Shown: positions 11,101-22,224 of the stretch, one piece after another
Numbering within the stretch: the first letter of the stretch is position 1
Layout of the letters: each line of letters begins with the position of its first letter
NCBI GenBank assembly: GCA_947462335.1
Contig: OX381717.1
Span: 43,381,523 to 43,445,522, forward strand
Origin: Harmothoe impar
Lineage: Eukaryota; Annelida; Polychaeta; Phyllodocida; Polynoidae
Reading direction: 5' to 3'
DNA: 64,000 bases
The notes under the pieces: generated by a model
The model's input: the letters and a program-made list of their open reading frames with translations, nothing else
What the model was told of the DNA's origin: nothing
The model's database searches: none
Translations under genes and position numbers: made by a program

Positions 11101-14100
11101 TTGTCATGGCAACCCAAGATAGAATATTGTTTTAAATATTTTTGAAAGGGGCATTTCAATAGCTTTCAGAAAATATAATATAAAGCATATGTCAGAACAA
11201 TATATTCATTGGTTACCTAATCTACCAATATTGATGTAAAGAAACTGATTTTCAACAATAGTTCTGGGCACGAAAGGGTTAAGACCATCAATACAATCAT
11301 ATTAGATGTGCTTATGGGGGAAGGGTATATAAAGACAGGGCTCTAAGAAAATATTCAATATTGTACATTGCATGAGTACAAGGTATACCAAATGTAAGGA
11401 CCGCACAGGGAGTGCCACAGAAAGGATGATTTGAGCGCGGAAAATAATTTTTACCTACCTACTATGAGGGTTTTTGCCACTCTAGTACAGTAATAAAAAA
11501 TCACAATTTTCAGACCTCTGGTGCGGGTTTTAGGGTCTCTCAAAGCCGGGGTGCGGGTAATCCGCTGGAATTTACAGGGTATTTTACCATCGATGTATAG
11601 GACCTACCACCATCACTTAGACATTTGGGATTTTACATTGTCTTGAATGAACTTTTTCAATAAGGCGAGCAGAGGTTTTAATCAATTTAAAAAAAAAACT
11701 TTCAACATGAAATGGTAGAAAAAAGGGGCTAGTGTTATTTTTCACATACTTACCTACAACATGAGGGGGTGAGGGATCAACTCTTTGGTTCTTGTTTTCT
11801 ACTTCGCCATCTTGTGACGTCAAATGTGACGTTGACGGAGACGTACGATTACTTGTATCAGTGCTCTCTGGTGTCGTATTTGTTACGTCACTGTCATGTG
11901 ACGTTACCGATGACGTATAGCCTTCCTGCTTCGATGTAGACTTCTCATGTGACGTCACAAACGTCCCCTTAGCTTCCTCAGATGACGTCAAGTCTGTTGA
12001 GTTCCTGGAAGCCTTGCTTTGATTGGTCAGTATCGGTGACGTTATGTTGACTTTTGTCTTTGACGTAACAATGTCCTTGACAAGGTCATGTTTACTGGAG
12101 GAGGATTGGCTCGGCACGTGCAGAGACTGTTTAGGGTAGACTGATTTGGCTGAACACGTGACTGCCATGAGGAGAGTCAGTGTCACTGGGAGGAGAAGGG
12201 ACTTGGTCTGAAAATTAAAAAAATGTAAATAGGAAAAATCAAAAACCAAAAAATAGGATTTAAAAGTTAAATTTCCAGGATGAGGCCCTGAGGATGGAGG
12301 TGATGTTGGCCGATAGAGCATCCGATCGGCATGTAAAGCAATAACAAATCACAAGTACATGTAGTACACTCTGTGTAGTGTGGTTCTTGCGGTCATCAAT
12401 GGATAGGGTGAGTCAGACGTAATCATCTATCGTGGCTGTTAAATCTGTATTAAAATCAACTGACTCCTGGTAAATAGCCTTCAACAAAGCCATAAATGAA
12501 TAGGGCCTTAGGCGTCTACTCTACATGATTCCAGGTCCCCGCGTTATTTGATACAACAATAATGCAGTACTTGTCCCAAAGGGCCTAGTTACTCCTGCTA
12601 CTTTCAAAGTATCACTTCTATCGCGAGTAACTCGCCTGTGCTGCATGCAGTTAATCATGCGCACCCTAGCAGATTGTCGATACGCTCTGGAAACTTCAGC
12701 ATGGTATTGCCTACCAATGCACATCCAAGCAGTCATTTACCAGCGCTGTATTGCTGTATCGTTTTTGGTCACCACATCTTGAGGCATCATACAAGTTGTT
12801 GTTTAAACTCCCCAACCCCATGCTCAGACATAGGAGGGGCTTTTACAAGGAAAATTAGAAGAAAGCTATAAGGACCACAACATCCACAGCGGTACAAAAG
12901 TCACTGTCACGGTCACCATAACATGAGCATTGCCAACTTGATACACCACATCATAAACATGCAATGTCATTATGACGCAGCTGGTGGCCCACACTGACAG
13001 GTGACATAAATATGCCATTCAGCCATTGAGAAAGGATGCCTGCTGCGGGGAACACAGGTCATCCATTTTGCATGGCTATTCACAATACTTGGGAAATTAA
13101 TTCGAATAAGTATCTTTTTGTTTTAAAAGCCTAATTCTCTTCTTTCCTTTTTTTGTCATTGTAAAAATTATCTTCTCTCTTTTTCAATAATGTGAGTATG
13201 TCCAAGCAGAAAGGATGATTCAAGCACCCCTCCACATAATATCCTTTCCTCGTGGCTGCTCGAAAATTACTGTTTTCTGCTTTATCTCAAACGAAAAGTG
13301 AAGGGGATGACTAATGACCTAATATTAGATTTGTCAGATTCACAATAAGAAGAAGGGAGTCCAGGCTGCCTCCATAATGACTCCCCTCTCTGGGGTAGGG
13401 AGACTTGGTCCTTAGTTGACTCCCCTAGGTGAGTCAGGGAGCTATGTGACTCCCCTAGGTCAGCCAGGGAGTCATCTATTCTCGGCCTGGGCTCCCGTAC
13501 TGAGGGGAGTCATTCTGGAGGCAACCTGGACTCCCTTTTGACGCTGTTTCTTTTCTCTGTGTTGTAATATTTCCCTCCATAACACTGCCAAGTAATACAT
13601 CATCTTGTTCATGTCAGAAAGAAATGAGTAGCAGGTTTGCTAAGACACGACACTGCTTTTTCCCCCGAGTCTGAGCATGTTTAGCTACTGCTCCCTAACC
13701 ACAGTAACGTTAAGCCAACATTCAAACAACGTTAGAGCCAACATTGCTATTCGTTGGAAAGTTTTTAAAAGGCTGTGTCTACATTGAAATGCAGTGCCAA
13801 CGTCAAGTTGATATCATAAATGTACAACATCAACTTATATATAATCAAGGTTAGCAACATTGAAGGTCTCAACATAAGAAAACGTTTATGCTAATGCTGA
13901 TCGTTTTAATCAAACCAATTGGACAGTTTCGATATTAATCTTACGTTGGTCAACAATGTTATTTTCACGTTGTGGTAACGTCATGTGCTAGCAGGCTGGA
14001 CAGGCTGGAATACGATTTTGAGTGCTAAATTTGTCTACTTGTGGTTTAGATGACAACAACTGAAAACTATTAGTGTATGTTTGGTAGTACAATAGGGCAA

Positions 14101-14947
14101 TTCACCATGGATGGTGTGCTTTGTGCAGAGTTGCCAAGTCCAGACAAGCCATGACATGGCTTATCTAGTTGGCCTCAGGACAAAACACTGCAAGCTGTAA
14201 CATCCATCTTCAATGCAGGACGTGTTAGAATGTATGTGTAATGTTTTAAAACTGATTATCAATTCTTACTATTCTAATTATTAGTTGTAGTACATAGGAT
14301 TATTTTGCAGGGTGCTGGATTAATTATTATCATTTTGGTTAATATACTTGCGAGAAGACATGTACGGATCTGACCCTGCAAGTGTGAGCCTCCACAGATT
14401 ATATTGGAGCAAAGTAAATGAATATGAGATCGAGTTATGACAAGTGTTGATGGAGGGCATTTGATATAACAATAACCCTCAATGTTAAATTGAAATTGTT
14501 GTTTAAAACACATTCTGGATATACCTTCTGTAAACTACCCTATACCCCAAGGGTAGTACATTATAGATACACCTTTCGCAAGAAAATGATTAGGTGCACC
14601 CGACGGGTATACATTATGTCCCCTCTCACCTCCACCCAAACAAACATCCACACAATGTCATCCATACACCAAAGCCAAACCATTATCACCAGTGTTGATA
14701 AAAAGGGCTCGATTCTACTCAACAAAAGATGCGTCACTCCAAATAGTTTGTTTTTTTGTGAATTTTACCCCTCCCCCCACCCCCTCCTTACATTCACACA
14801 GAGACAAACACAAACACCTGCACCTGTTATAGGGTGCTGCTATTATCATTGTGCCCACTTGACAGTTTGTATGATACATCAAATACCCCCTGATGATACC
14901 CCCTACAAGTGGCCACTTACCTGTGTTAGATGGTACATTTTGTACAT
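8183..14947 (-). CDS. secreted or cell-surface EGF-like / C4-module / LDLRA protein with Ser/Thr-rich stalk (5 exons)
   Basis: Minus-strand exons: 14921-14947, 11754-12207, 9397-9534, 8749-8862 and 8183-8322, giving about 290 aa. The first exon encodes MYKMYHLTQ and splices in phase 0 onto TKSLLLPVTLTLLMAVTCSA, together a signal peptide. All later joins are phase 1. Residues about 32-160 are a Ser/Thr-rich stalk, probably O-glycosylated, with several N-x-S/T sites. An EGF-like domain follows (GCHGHRCSRASRC to YVCRCPKDFYGIFC). Next is the four-cysteine module ACGNC...YC...HFCYD in C-x2-C-x6-C-x11-CYD spacing, shared with the convergent gene at 3289. Last is an LDL-receptor class A repeat with six cysteines and the calcium-binding pattern CDGIADCQDGADE, ending in a TAG stop at 8183-8185. 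The EGF exon has two adjacent in-frame acceptors (9535-9536 or 9532-9533) that add or drop one residue. A binding role is likely from the domains; no ligand can be named. Confidence 0.75.
9940..10090. repeat. degenerate foldback-family copy
   Basis: Contains motifs of a dispersed family (GGACCGCCC, GGTCGCCAAGGCTGCATT, CATCACGACGACCATGG), here in the intron between the stalk and EGF exons. Other copies are near 6460, 8400, 12610, 23045, 31440, 31525, 34715, 35630, 36285 and 44085. Confidence 0.4.
10583..11278. mobile_element. 696-bp piggyBac-like non-autonomous element
   Basis: A perfect 19-bp inverted repeat (CCCTTTCGTGCCCAGAACT) ends the element on both sides. Each end is flanked by TTAA (10579-10582 and 11279-11282), the piggyBac target duplication. 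The CCCTTT terminus is also typical of piggyBac-like elements. The motif AAAAGTGCGCGCT occurs inside near 10605 and 10810. There is no transposase frame. It lies in the second intron of the minus-strand EGF/LDLRA gene. Confidence 0.82.
11400..11590. repeat. partial copy of GTGCGGGTTATACG foldback family
   Basis: Shares with the 23.26-kb copy the order TATGAGGGTTTTTG, GTAATAAAAAATC, TTTCAGACC, GGTGCGGGTT, GGGGTGCGGGTAATC and a GGAATTTAC end. It is degraded at the left. Related copies lie at 15455-15698 and 23258-23492. Confidence 0.6.
13353..13537. mobile_element. 185-bp foldback element (AAGGGAGTCCAGG ends)
   Basis: The left end AAGGGAGTCCAGGCTGCCTC and following TGACTCCCCT pair with the right end (AGGGGAGTCATTCTGGAGGC, then AACCTGGACTCCCTT). 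Several internal GACTCCCCTAGGT repeats lie between them. A fragment of the same family is at about 30897-30932. It is inside the first intron of the minus-strand EGF/LDLRA gene. Confidence 0.7.
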
Positions 14948-15039
14948 GGTGAGTCCGGTGGTTGTTGGTGTAGTTAGTTACAGTTAGTGTAACACTGGCC
15001 GCTCTATGCCTCTGCTCACACACACCTCGCCACACTTAA

Positions 15040-16070
15040 TAAACTAACTGTGCCTCTCTCCACACTCACCCCCCCCCCCTCCTCCCTCCCCACTCTTCTC
15101 CTCCTCCCTCTCCCACCCCACCCCCCATCTCTCCTTCCTACCTACCATCAACCATAATGTAACCGTCATAACAACACCACCCCCCCTCTTGCCCAACACA
15201 CACACGCACACCATCCTCCTCCTCCCACCGTCACCTCTCCTAGCTGCTCCCCTATTACATAGCCAGAAATAATTTTCTTATTTTTAAGCAAATTCGATTA
15301 ATTATCTTTGTGGTGGACACTATTCAATCAGTTTTAAAAGATATATATATTCCCTCAAAATTAGTCATTTGTCCCCCACGTTTACAAGATTATTTATCTT
15401 ATTTGCTTGAATTGAGGAAAAAAAGATATTTTGGCTGTGTATTGTGGCCGTCTACTGTAAATTCTTGCGTAGAAGCCGCGGCTTGTACGCGAGTCAGAGC
15501 ACAGTGGGGCTTATAGGATTCTCCTACGGTGTGGGTGCGGCTTATAATACGAGGGTTTCTGTCAGTATAGTGCTGTACTAAAGTCTCTATACTAGTAATC
15601 AGCCCCCCCCCCCCCCCAGTGCGGCTAATAGGATCTCCCAAAATCAGAGTGCGGCTTATATATTATGCGAGTTAGGCTTATACACGAGAAATTACGGTAC
15701 ATATGACAACCTACCTCCAGGTGGTCATGTCTATGTGTGTACGTGGGGGTAGGGGTGCAGGTGAGGTTGGTGGGGGTGTGTGGGGAGGGGAGGGTGGCAG
15801 GTGGAGGGGTGGTGAGGTGGTGTGTGGGGTGGGTGCCAAGTCTGACGGGGTCTAGACCTCCCATCACCAAGTGCCGTTAGGGTTGTGGTGTAGAGGGCAA
15901 GGTGGGGAAGTGTATAGATACCAAGGGAGAAGGGATCCAGATGGGGATGGGTAAAATTAAGAGAAGTGAGAAGAAGGGGTGACAGGGGAGACAGTTTGGA
16001 GAGAGGATTGAGAGGTGGAGAGGAAAGGAGAGGCGGAAAGGAGGAGAAAGATGGAAGAGAGAATGTAGTG
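15040..16070. other. strand-asymmetric low-complexity block
   Basis: From 15040 to about 15240 the plus strand is almost purely C/T, with CCCCCC runs. From about 15720 to 16060 it is almost purely G/A/T, with GGGGTG and GGAGAG runs. Between them lies the 15455-15698 foldback copy, which includes a run of about 17 C at 15602. Nothing coding is visible. Such tracts can form triplex or G-quadruplex DNA; that is inference. Confidence 0.5.
15455..15698. mobile_element. foldback element, GTAAATTCTTGCG ends
   Basis: The left end CTGTAAATTCTTGCG pairs with the right end (ACGAGAAATTACGG). Inside are repeated GTGCGGCTTAT units and the block ATACGAGGGTTTCTGTCAGT, matching the 23258-23492 copy closely in order. 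Confidence 0.65.
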
Positions 16071-16079
16071 GTTGTTTTG

Positions 16080-18190
16080 AAAAATAATTAAATTATCTTT
16101 TTACAAAAGCCTGTCATACAGTGGTGAGTTTTTCATGAATTCCCACTAATCACCTGGGACAGGAAAACGAAGGAGAAGGGGGAATATTGGGCGTTGGAGA
16201 AGGAAGGCCTTTGATGGGAAGGGGTATACAGAAAGGCGTGGCAAAAGCGTGGTCGTGAATCGAGAGTGATGGGGAGAAATGGCGTGTGCAGCCACTAATT
16301 CCGTCTAAAACAAAAAGTGAAAAAAAGCATGACAAATGTTGCTTTGGTTAAATTAATCCTGATCACGATATACATGCATTTAATCACATTATCACAAGTT
16401 CCAACATAGTCAGTTCGCTCTCTTGGTGATACCATACTACAGACTACTACAGACTGTTTGGGTTTGGCGTAGACTACACAAAGGAAACTGTGTTAGTCTG
16501 TGGCTTTCCGGATGCCAAGTAGGTAGGATCACCCATTCACCACTTGAGGCAGCCTCTCTGTATAGGGCTTGGTCCCACCAGATCAATACAAGTCTTTGAC
16601 TGGGTGACCTCTTTGACTGGGTGACCTCTTTGCCCGCAAGCGTGAAAATGCATATAATGTCATATCTCACAATTAAACAAGTAATTGTGACACTATATAA
16701 CCTGTATGTTATGACTTGTAAACTTTTTATGTAAACTACACTCACAGGATTAAAATATACTCAACTTTATGTGAACTTTTGTCTCCACGACTTTTCATTA
16801 TAACCAAATTGAAATAAAGTTTGTAATGTAGCGTTCAAATATCCATTAACTTTTTCCTGGCATTTCTGTTGTACATAGCCCCCATTAATTTTCTGCAGTT
16901 TTGACGCTTGCTGGTCAAAGAGCTCACCCGGTCATAGGCTATCAACTTGTATCGATCTGGTGAGACTTAGCCGTGGACGTTTTTAGCCAGACACCTCCTT
17001 TCTAGTGTATCCTCTTCCCCCTTCCTCCAGGCCTGTAACTATTAGTAAGTCACACGGTCCTTAAGCACCGGGTGAACCCATGGCCTTAAGGTCTGGGACC
17101 AGTGAGGTAATCTTTGAGTATGGCACGGGTGATAATTATGCTGATGTTGGTACCCCTTTTTTTAATTGGCGAGCTATACTGGTCTACTCATTCACACTGT
17201 AAATAGTGAGTGTAGATACACAATAGTACATACTGTTGTCTTACAGCAACCTACTGTAGATTTACAGTAGGTTCTATTGTTTACCTACAATAAAATGTAC
17301 ACCTACAGTCGATTCTACTGTACACCTGCAAAAATGGTAATCCACTGTTCACAGTAAAGTCGACTTTTTTTTTAAATAAGCTGAATATTGGAATCTGGTA
17401 GGAGCCAATCTTAAGTAGGGATCCGTGTGTCCTGCGTGGAGCATCATTTCTCCTTGGCTACTAAAATAGATTTAACTACACCGGTATAAACAATTCAGTG
17501 GAACTTTGGCGTTATGTGATCCCGGGTATGTGATATCCCCTTGATTAATTCTAAAACAGATTGGATGAAAGAGGAAGTGGGGAAAACGTGTTGTAATAAT
17601 AAGGAGTAAAAGTTGTATGGTAATTGAGAATGACTCAATCCTACATGCGTGCCTCATGTAATATTAATTTCACACTTTTTTGTTGTTTATTGATCGATTT
17701 CTCGTCTGGTGTGTTTCTAGAGAGTGGGGGATAACCCCAGGGGGTGGGGTGATACTGACAGGGAATACTATGCGCGTGGGAAATATGTTCATTCACCCAT
17801 GCGTTAAAAACAGTTGAATTGTTAAATTTTATTACAATTTGTGTACATTTTGTATACCACATTTGTGAACTTAAGAGGTACGGAAAAACACAATGTCATA
17901 TTCCTTTAACAAATCACATCATTTGGGAATTTGCGAAGTCTACTCGTAATGATAGAAGAACTGGCAATTCTATATCTGAATAGGTTGGTGAATACCATAC
18001 GTCTGAACATAATTATACCCTATATAAATAAATGTGAATGGTTGAGATTTCCTCATGGGATGGGACTTTCTTTATAAAGTTTAAAAAAAACGAAGTGTTG
18101 GTTTCCACTTTGCACGACGCATTGCTTCGTTTTTGCTTTCTCCAGCAACATTCCTGGTGTGTTCCAATGGTTCCAATAAAGTAACAAAAA
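16080..18190. other. no gene seen
   Basis: Short random frames only. A repeat with ACTGTAGATTTACAGT palindromes is at 17194-17370 and is annotated separately. Confidence 0.45.
17194..17370. repeat. foldback repeat built on ACTGTAGATTTACAGT
   Basis: Contains CTACTGTAGATTTACAGTAG (palindromic), ACCTACAGTCGATTCTACTG and ACTGTTCACAGTAAAGTCGA. A second copy at about 19018-19150 shares TATACTGTAGATTTACAGTG and GGCAGTAGAATCTACT. Probably a MITE family. Confidence 0.5.
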
Positions 18191-18197
18191 CGCTTTT

Positions 18198-18911
18198 GAC
18201 AGTTCGAACTGTCAATAGTGGAAATAATTTCTCTTATTGACAGTTCACACTGTCAACAGTGGAAATTATTTCTCTTATTGACAGTTCCTCATGCGAACTG
18301 TCAATAGTGGAATAGTTCTGTCTTATTGACACTTCCCATTGACATTGGAGTCAAAAGGTGTTTTTTCTTTGGCAAAAGTGTTTTTTTCACCAAAATCGGT
18401 TTAACCCTCCAAAATCGGTTTCGGACCCAAAATCGGTTTAGAACCCGAGAACGGTTTTAGACCCAAAATCGGTCTTGTAGCCAAAATCGGTTTTGTCCCC
18501 AAAATTGGTCATAATCGGTTTTGCATCCAAAATCAGTTTTGTATCCAAAATCGGTCAAAATCGGTTTTGTTTCCAAAATCGGTTTTCCACCAAAATCGAC
18601 TTTTCCACCAAAATCGACCTTTCCACCAAAATCGACTTTTCCACCAAAATCGACCTTTCCACCAAAATCGACATTTCCACCAAAATCGACTTTCCACCAA
18701 AATCGCTCACAGGGTTATGACAGATAAGGAACTGTCAATAAGAGAGGAAATTTCAACTATTGACAGTTCAGTGAAGAACTGTCAGTAACGCTATAATTTA
18801 CCACTATTGACAGTTTGAACTGTCATTAAGAGAAAAATATCCTACTATTGACAGTGTGAACTGTCAATAAGAGGAAAGTTTTCCACTATTGACAGTTTGA
18901 ACTGTCAATAG
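18198..18911. repeat. symmetric array of GACAGTTC palindromes around ATCGGTTTTG repeats
   Basis: The left arm (18198-18345) holds three or four near-palindromes of the type TTGACAGTTCGAACTGTCAA, spaced by GTGGAAATAATTTCTCTTA. The right arm (18730-18911) holds the inverse order, with spacers such as AAGAGAAAAATATCCTACTA, so the arms are complementary. Between them lie repeats of CCAAAATCGGTTTTG and, at 18591-18709, a tight 18-19-bp tandem repeat (TTCCACCAAAATCGAC). The whole could fold as a multi-branched cruciform. The short frames inside come from the repeats and are not genes. Confidence 0.75.
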
Positions 18912-19017
18912 CTGGCCATAAAGTAAACATTTCTATAAGTTATAATGTACCCAGTTAGTGTTACAATAAATGACATCGATCTTTTTAACTATTAAAGGAT
19001 GGCATAGTGCCTACACT

Positions 19018-19150
19018 GTTAGAAGTTGGTGTAGCTGCACAACATTATATACTGTAGATTTACAGTGTATACTACGGTATTAGTGGGCAGTAGAATCTAC
19101 TTTTGGTTTAAAAGTATAAAAAGATGTATTTTTGGTTTAACTATTTACAG
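19018..19150. repeat. second copy of ACTGTAGATTTACAGT repeat
   Basis: Shares GTGTAG, ATACTGTAGATTTACAGTG and GCAGTAGAATCTACT with the copy at 17194-17370. Confidence 0.45.
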
Positions 19151-19277
19151 TGCATATGTGGTATACCCTTTGTCATCTTAATGCACGATTACGGCGTTAT
19201 CAAAAGACTCACCAAGGCTGAACTCATTGCATCATGCCGCTCCCACAGGAAGGATGCGCTCTTGACAGGTCGGCAAG

Positions 19278-19850
19278 ATGTACCAATACACCCCCGGCCT
19301 TGAATATGGGGACTTTCTGGTAGAAAGTGGCCCTGATTGGGCGCCAAGAAGTCTGCAGGTTGTACAAAATAATTGTCTTAGAATCTGTCATTCCATACCT
19401 GATCCCCGGGACATGAGGACTGATGACCAACATGGAATTTCTTTGCTAAACAAGCTGGTGTAGAGAAGGAGAAAACATCTACTTTGCCATATATTCAAGT
19501 GGTCTAGGGATGTTAACAATACTGTACCAAAGAGAAGGAATCTGAGAAGTAATTCTAAAGTGAAGTTAAAAGTAGCCCGACCTAAGGGTGAGCCCTATAG
19601 GTCGAGTCCTCTGTACAGCGGTATGCTTTCCTGGGATGAATTAGACCATAAATTGCATCACTGTATTAACATGACTGCATTAAAATCAGCATGTTAATGA
19701 ATGTTTTATAATAGATTCTAGTATTAGTATATATTTGTAATATCTCAAAATTATCTACCTTTGTGTACAGTAGTGTACCCACTGATGTTGAGAAAGGTCA
19801 TATGTCAAGAAATATGGTCAATAAACTTTACAAAACTCAAACTCAAGCAG
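19278..19850 (+). pseudogene. 3' end of a non-LTR retrotransposon (reverse transcriptase C-terminus, dead)
   Basis: The frame 19278-19697 reads as the C-terminal tail of a CR1/Jockey-type reverse transcriptase. It contains LQVVQNNCLRIC, DPRDMRTDDQHGISLLNKLV, then an in-frame TAG, then RRRKHLLCHIFKW and a final SWDELDHKLHHCI before TAA. The pattern of a late aromatic/leucine-rich region followed by short basic text is typical of these elements. Downstream to about 19850 is a 3' UTR ending in repeated ACAAAACTCAAACTCAA, the short tandem tail expected of CR1/L2 types. The catalytic core is absent. Confidence 0.75.
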
Positions 19851-20755
19851 GTTATAACATCAAGCTTCATCGAATAATTTGACAGAATACCCCCCACTCT
19901 GAACTAAAGGCCTCACGTGGATCTAGTCATGTAACGTCACGTGTTTACTCCTCATTCTGGTGTCTAGTTGAGCAAAGTGGTGTGAATTTAGAATTAATTA
20001 CCAATCAATAAACATTAGAAATCGACACTGAATCACTGTTTGTTCACTGTGAGCTCAAAATAGACCGTGTAAACACCTAAAAAACAACCTTGCAAAGGAA
20101 ACGAGGGCTCATTTATTTGTATTTTTAATTAAGATTAAAAAAGATAATATGCTGAATTACTTCCCTAAACCAGACCTTTCTGACCTACGGGATGATGTGA
20201 AACCAGGCTGTCCTTCTTTTTATATAGCAACCAATCGGATTTCATGAGGTTTAAATAAATTTGATTTCAAAATGTAATAAAATACAAGTTAGATATTACC
20301 GACCATGCATGGTCTGGTATGTATATATGCACCCTCTAGAAACAATTAGTGTATATGTCATTATCCCTGTCATTATATATTGTTATCCCAGATTAACACA
20401 TATTTAATACAACTAGATCAAACTCAACGTCCACAGGGATATACGGCCAATTGAGGCATACCTTTCATATTTAAAACATAAATTCTGCCTATTATAGTAT
20501 TGAACCCTACGGGTGGTGGACAATTCTAAATATAACTTTATAGAGGCATCAATGAGTCCACATGATATTATAAGTGATGTGCGTGTCACACTGCAGGGCA
20601 CAGGGAGGAGGCACACATGCATGACATCTCCACTCCAACACCCAGAGAGAATTAATCTACAGTTATATTTTAGTGACTATAATTATTGTGGCACTCATTG
20701 CACATCTAATGTTGGGAACACTGATACAACGAACTAAAAATAAATTATATATATA
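19851..20755. other. no gene seen
   Basis: AT-rich sequence; only short overlapping frames. Nothing recognised. Confidence 0.4.
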
Positions 20756-20764
20756 TATTTTGTA

Positions 20765-20767
<3 letters not shown>

Positions 20768-20812
<45 letters not shown>
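20768..20812. repeat. (TA)n microsatellite
   Basis: About 22 uninterrupted TA units, preceded by TTTTGTAATG. A second TA run at 22171-22218 has the similar left flank ATTGTAATG. Confidence 0.9.
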
Positions 20813-20814
<2 letters not shown>

Positions 20815-20994
20815 TTCAAACTCCTGACTTATGTTGTTTTAGGATAGAGGAAGGACAAATCAGAAAGTTCTTAATATGTTTAAACAAGTTTAGTATATTG
20901 AAAGGTATATATCTTGGCTCCTTGGAACACTTTTTGATACATTTCTAACCCTAGCGGTTCAGCTTTTATCGCCTCGTGAAGTTAATTGTCCTTT

Positions 20995-21590
20995 TTTCAG
21001 GTGACTCCGTGACCAAAAATCCATGATCATGAACATTATGTTTTAAATACATCACAGCAACTAATAATTTTGTTTACAAGCTGGGCCAACATATATCTTG
21101 AAGCATACAAAGAATGGATATCCTCTGAGTAATAGTTTTTGAGATACAGCCCGATGAACTTTGAACATTTATCAGAAATATGAACATTTCAACTACATAC
21201 TCCCAACTTTACCCTAGTTTCCTCAAAATGGTACCATTATTGGTTAGATTCACTCTACAGTGTCCTGATCATGTGTACTTTAAGAAATATGAAGCATTGT
21301 GATATCTGGTTACACCAAATTTGCACAGTATAGGCCTAAAGTACCCCTATATATTAACCTATTTTACGTCACGGAGTCACCCGGGTGACTCCGTGACGAA
21401 AATTATTTCTTGTATAAATGAGCATAAAAATGGTGGATTTTTGCATTAGAACATTAGAGGGAGTGGGTAGGACACAGGGAAACCAGAAACTTAAATATAT
21501 TGGGTATTAACAATTTTATGAAGGTTTAAATTTTCATCAGGGTGGCTGGTGACTCCGTGACGAATATTCCGGGTGACTCCGTGATGGAAA
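20995..21590. repeat. dispersed GGTGACTCCGTGAC motif cluster with perfect 32-bp palindrome
   Basis: GGTGACTCCGTGA occurs near 21000, 21384, 21549 and 21574, and its complement at 21367. The pair at 21367-21398 forms a perfect 32-bp palindrome centred on CCCGGG, each half CGTCACGGAGTCACCC or its complement. The text between motifs is AT-rich and non-coding. Confidence 0.75.
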
Positions 21591-22167
21591 ATATGTATCC
21601 CAATAGACATATGCTCCTGGAGGCAAGATTATTGGATATTTTTCAAAATTCCTTTTTTCCAGCAGAAGACACAAGAGTTACCTCACAATCTGGGATACAA
21701 TAGAGACTGTGTGGATCTTCTTTATTTACTTTATAGAGGTATCAACCTGAAATGACATTTGAATATTTTGCTCACAAAACACACTTAAATGACTGTGGAG
21801 AAAAAAATACGGAACATATCTAGTGAAATCCTCGTGCATCAATTGACTATACCATAGACCTAATAGAAAATGATATTAGGAATAAGCTGTTACTGCCTCA
21901 GTACACATGGGAGGCATGTAAAACATGTCATTTTTAGCTTTTTTGAGGTTTTTAGGGATTTTTGGTCCTTTGGAGGGCCAGAAAACGGAAAATATTGGGC
22001 CAATACACAAAAAATAGAGATTTCCTGAATTATTAGGATGTTTTTTCACATATACCAAAAATTTTAATAAATTGGTGCAAAACTGGTTATTCTGTAGGGG
22101 TATAAGCCTGAAAAGGGCCAGAAATAGCCAAAACAACATAAGTGGGGAGTTTATGCCATATATTGTA

Positions 22168-22170
<3 letters not shown>

Positions 22171-22218
<48 letters not shown>
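22171..22218. repeat. (TA)n microsatellite
   Basis: About 24 TA units. An apparent minus-strand frame with alternating Ile-Tyr across it is an artefact. Confidence 0.9.

Positions 22219-22219
<1 letters not shown>

Positions 22220-22224
<5 letters not shown>

Noticed and set aside
13700..13985. Possible foldback element with AACGTT/CAACATT repeats
   Set aside because: The inverted ends pair poorly and I could not fix borders.
18493..18788. Three overlapping plus-strand frames with FPPKST-like repeats
   Set aside because: All three frames are open only because of the 18-19-bp tandem repeat; no start context or domain.
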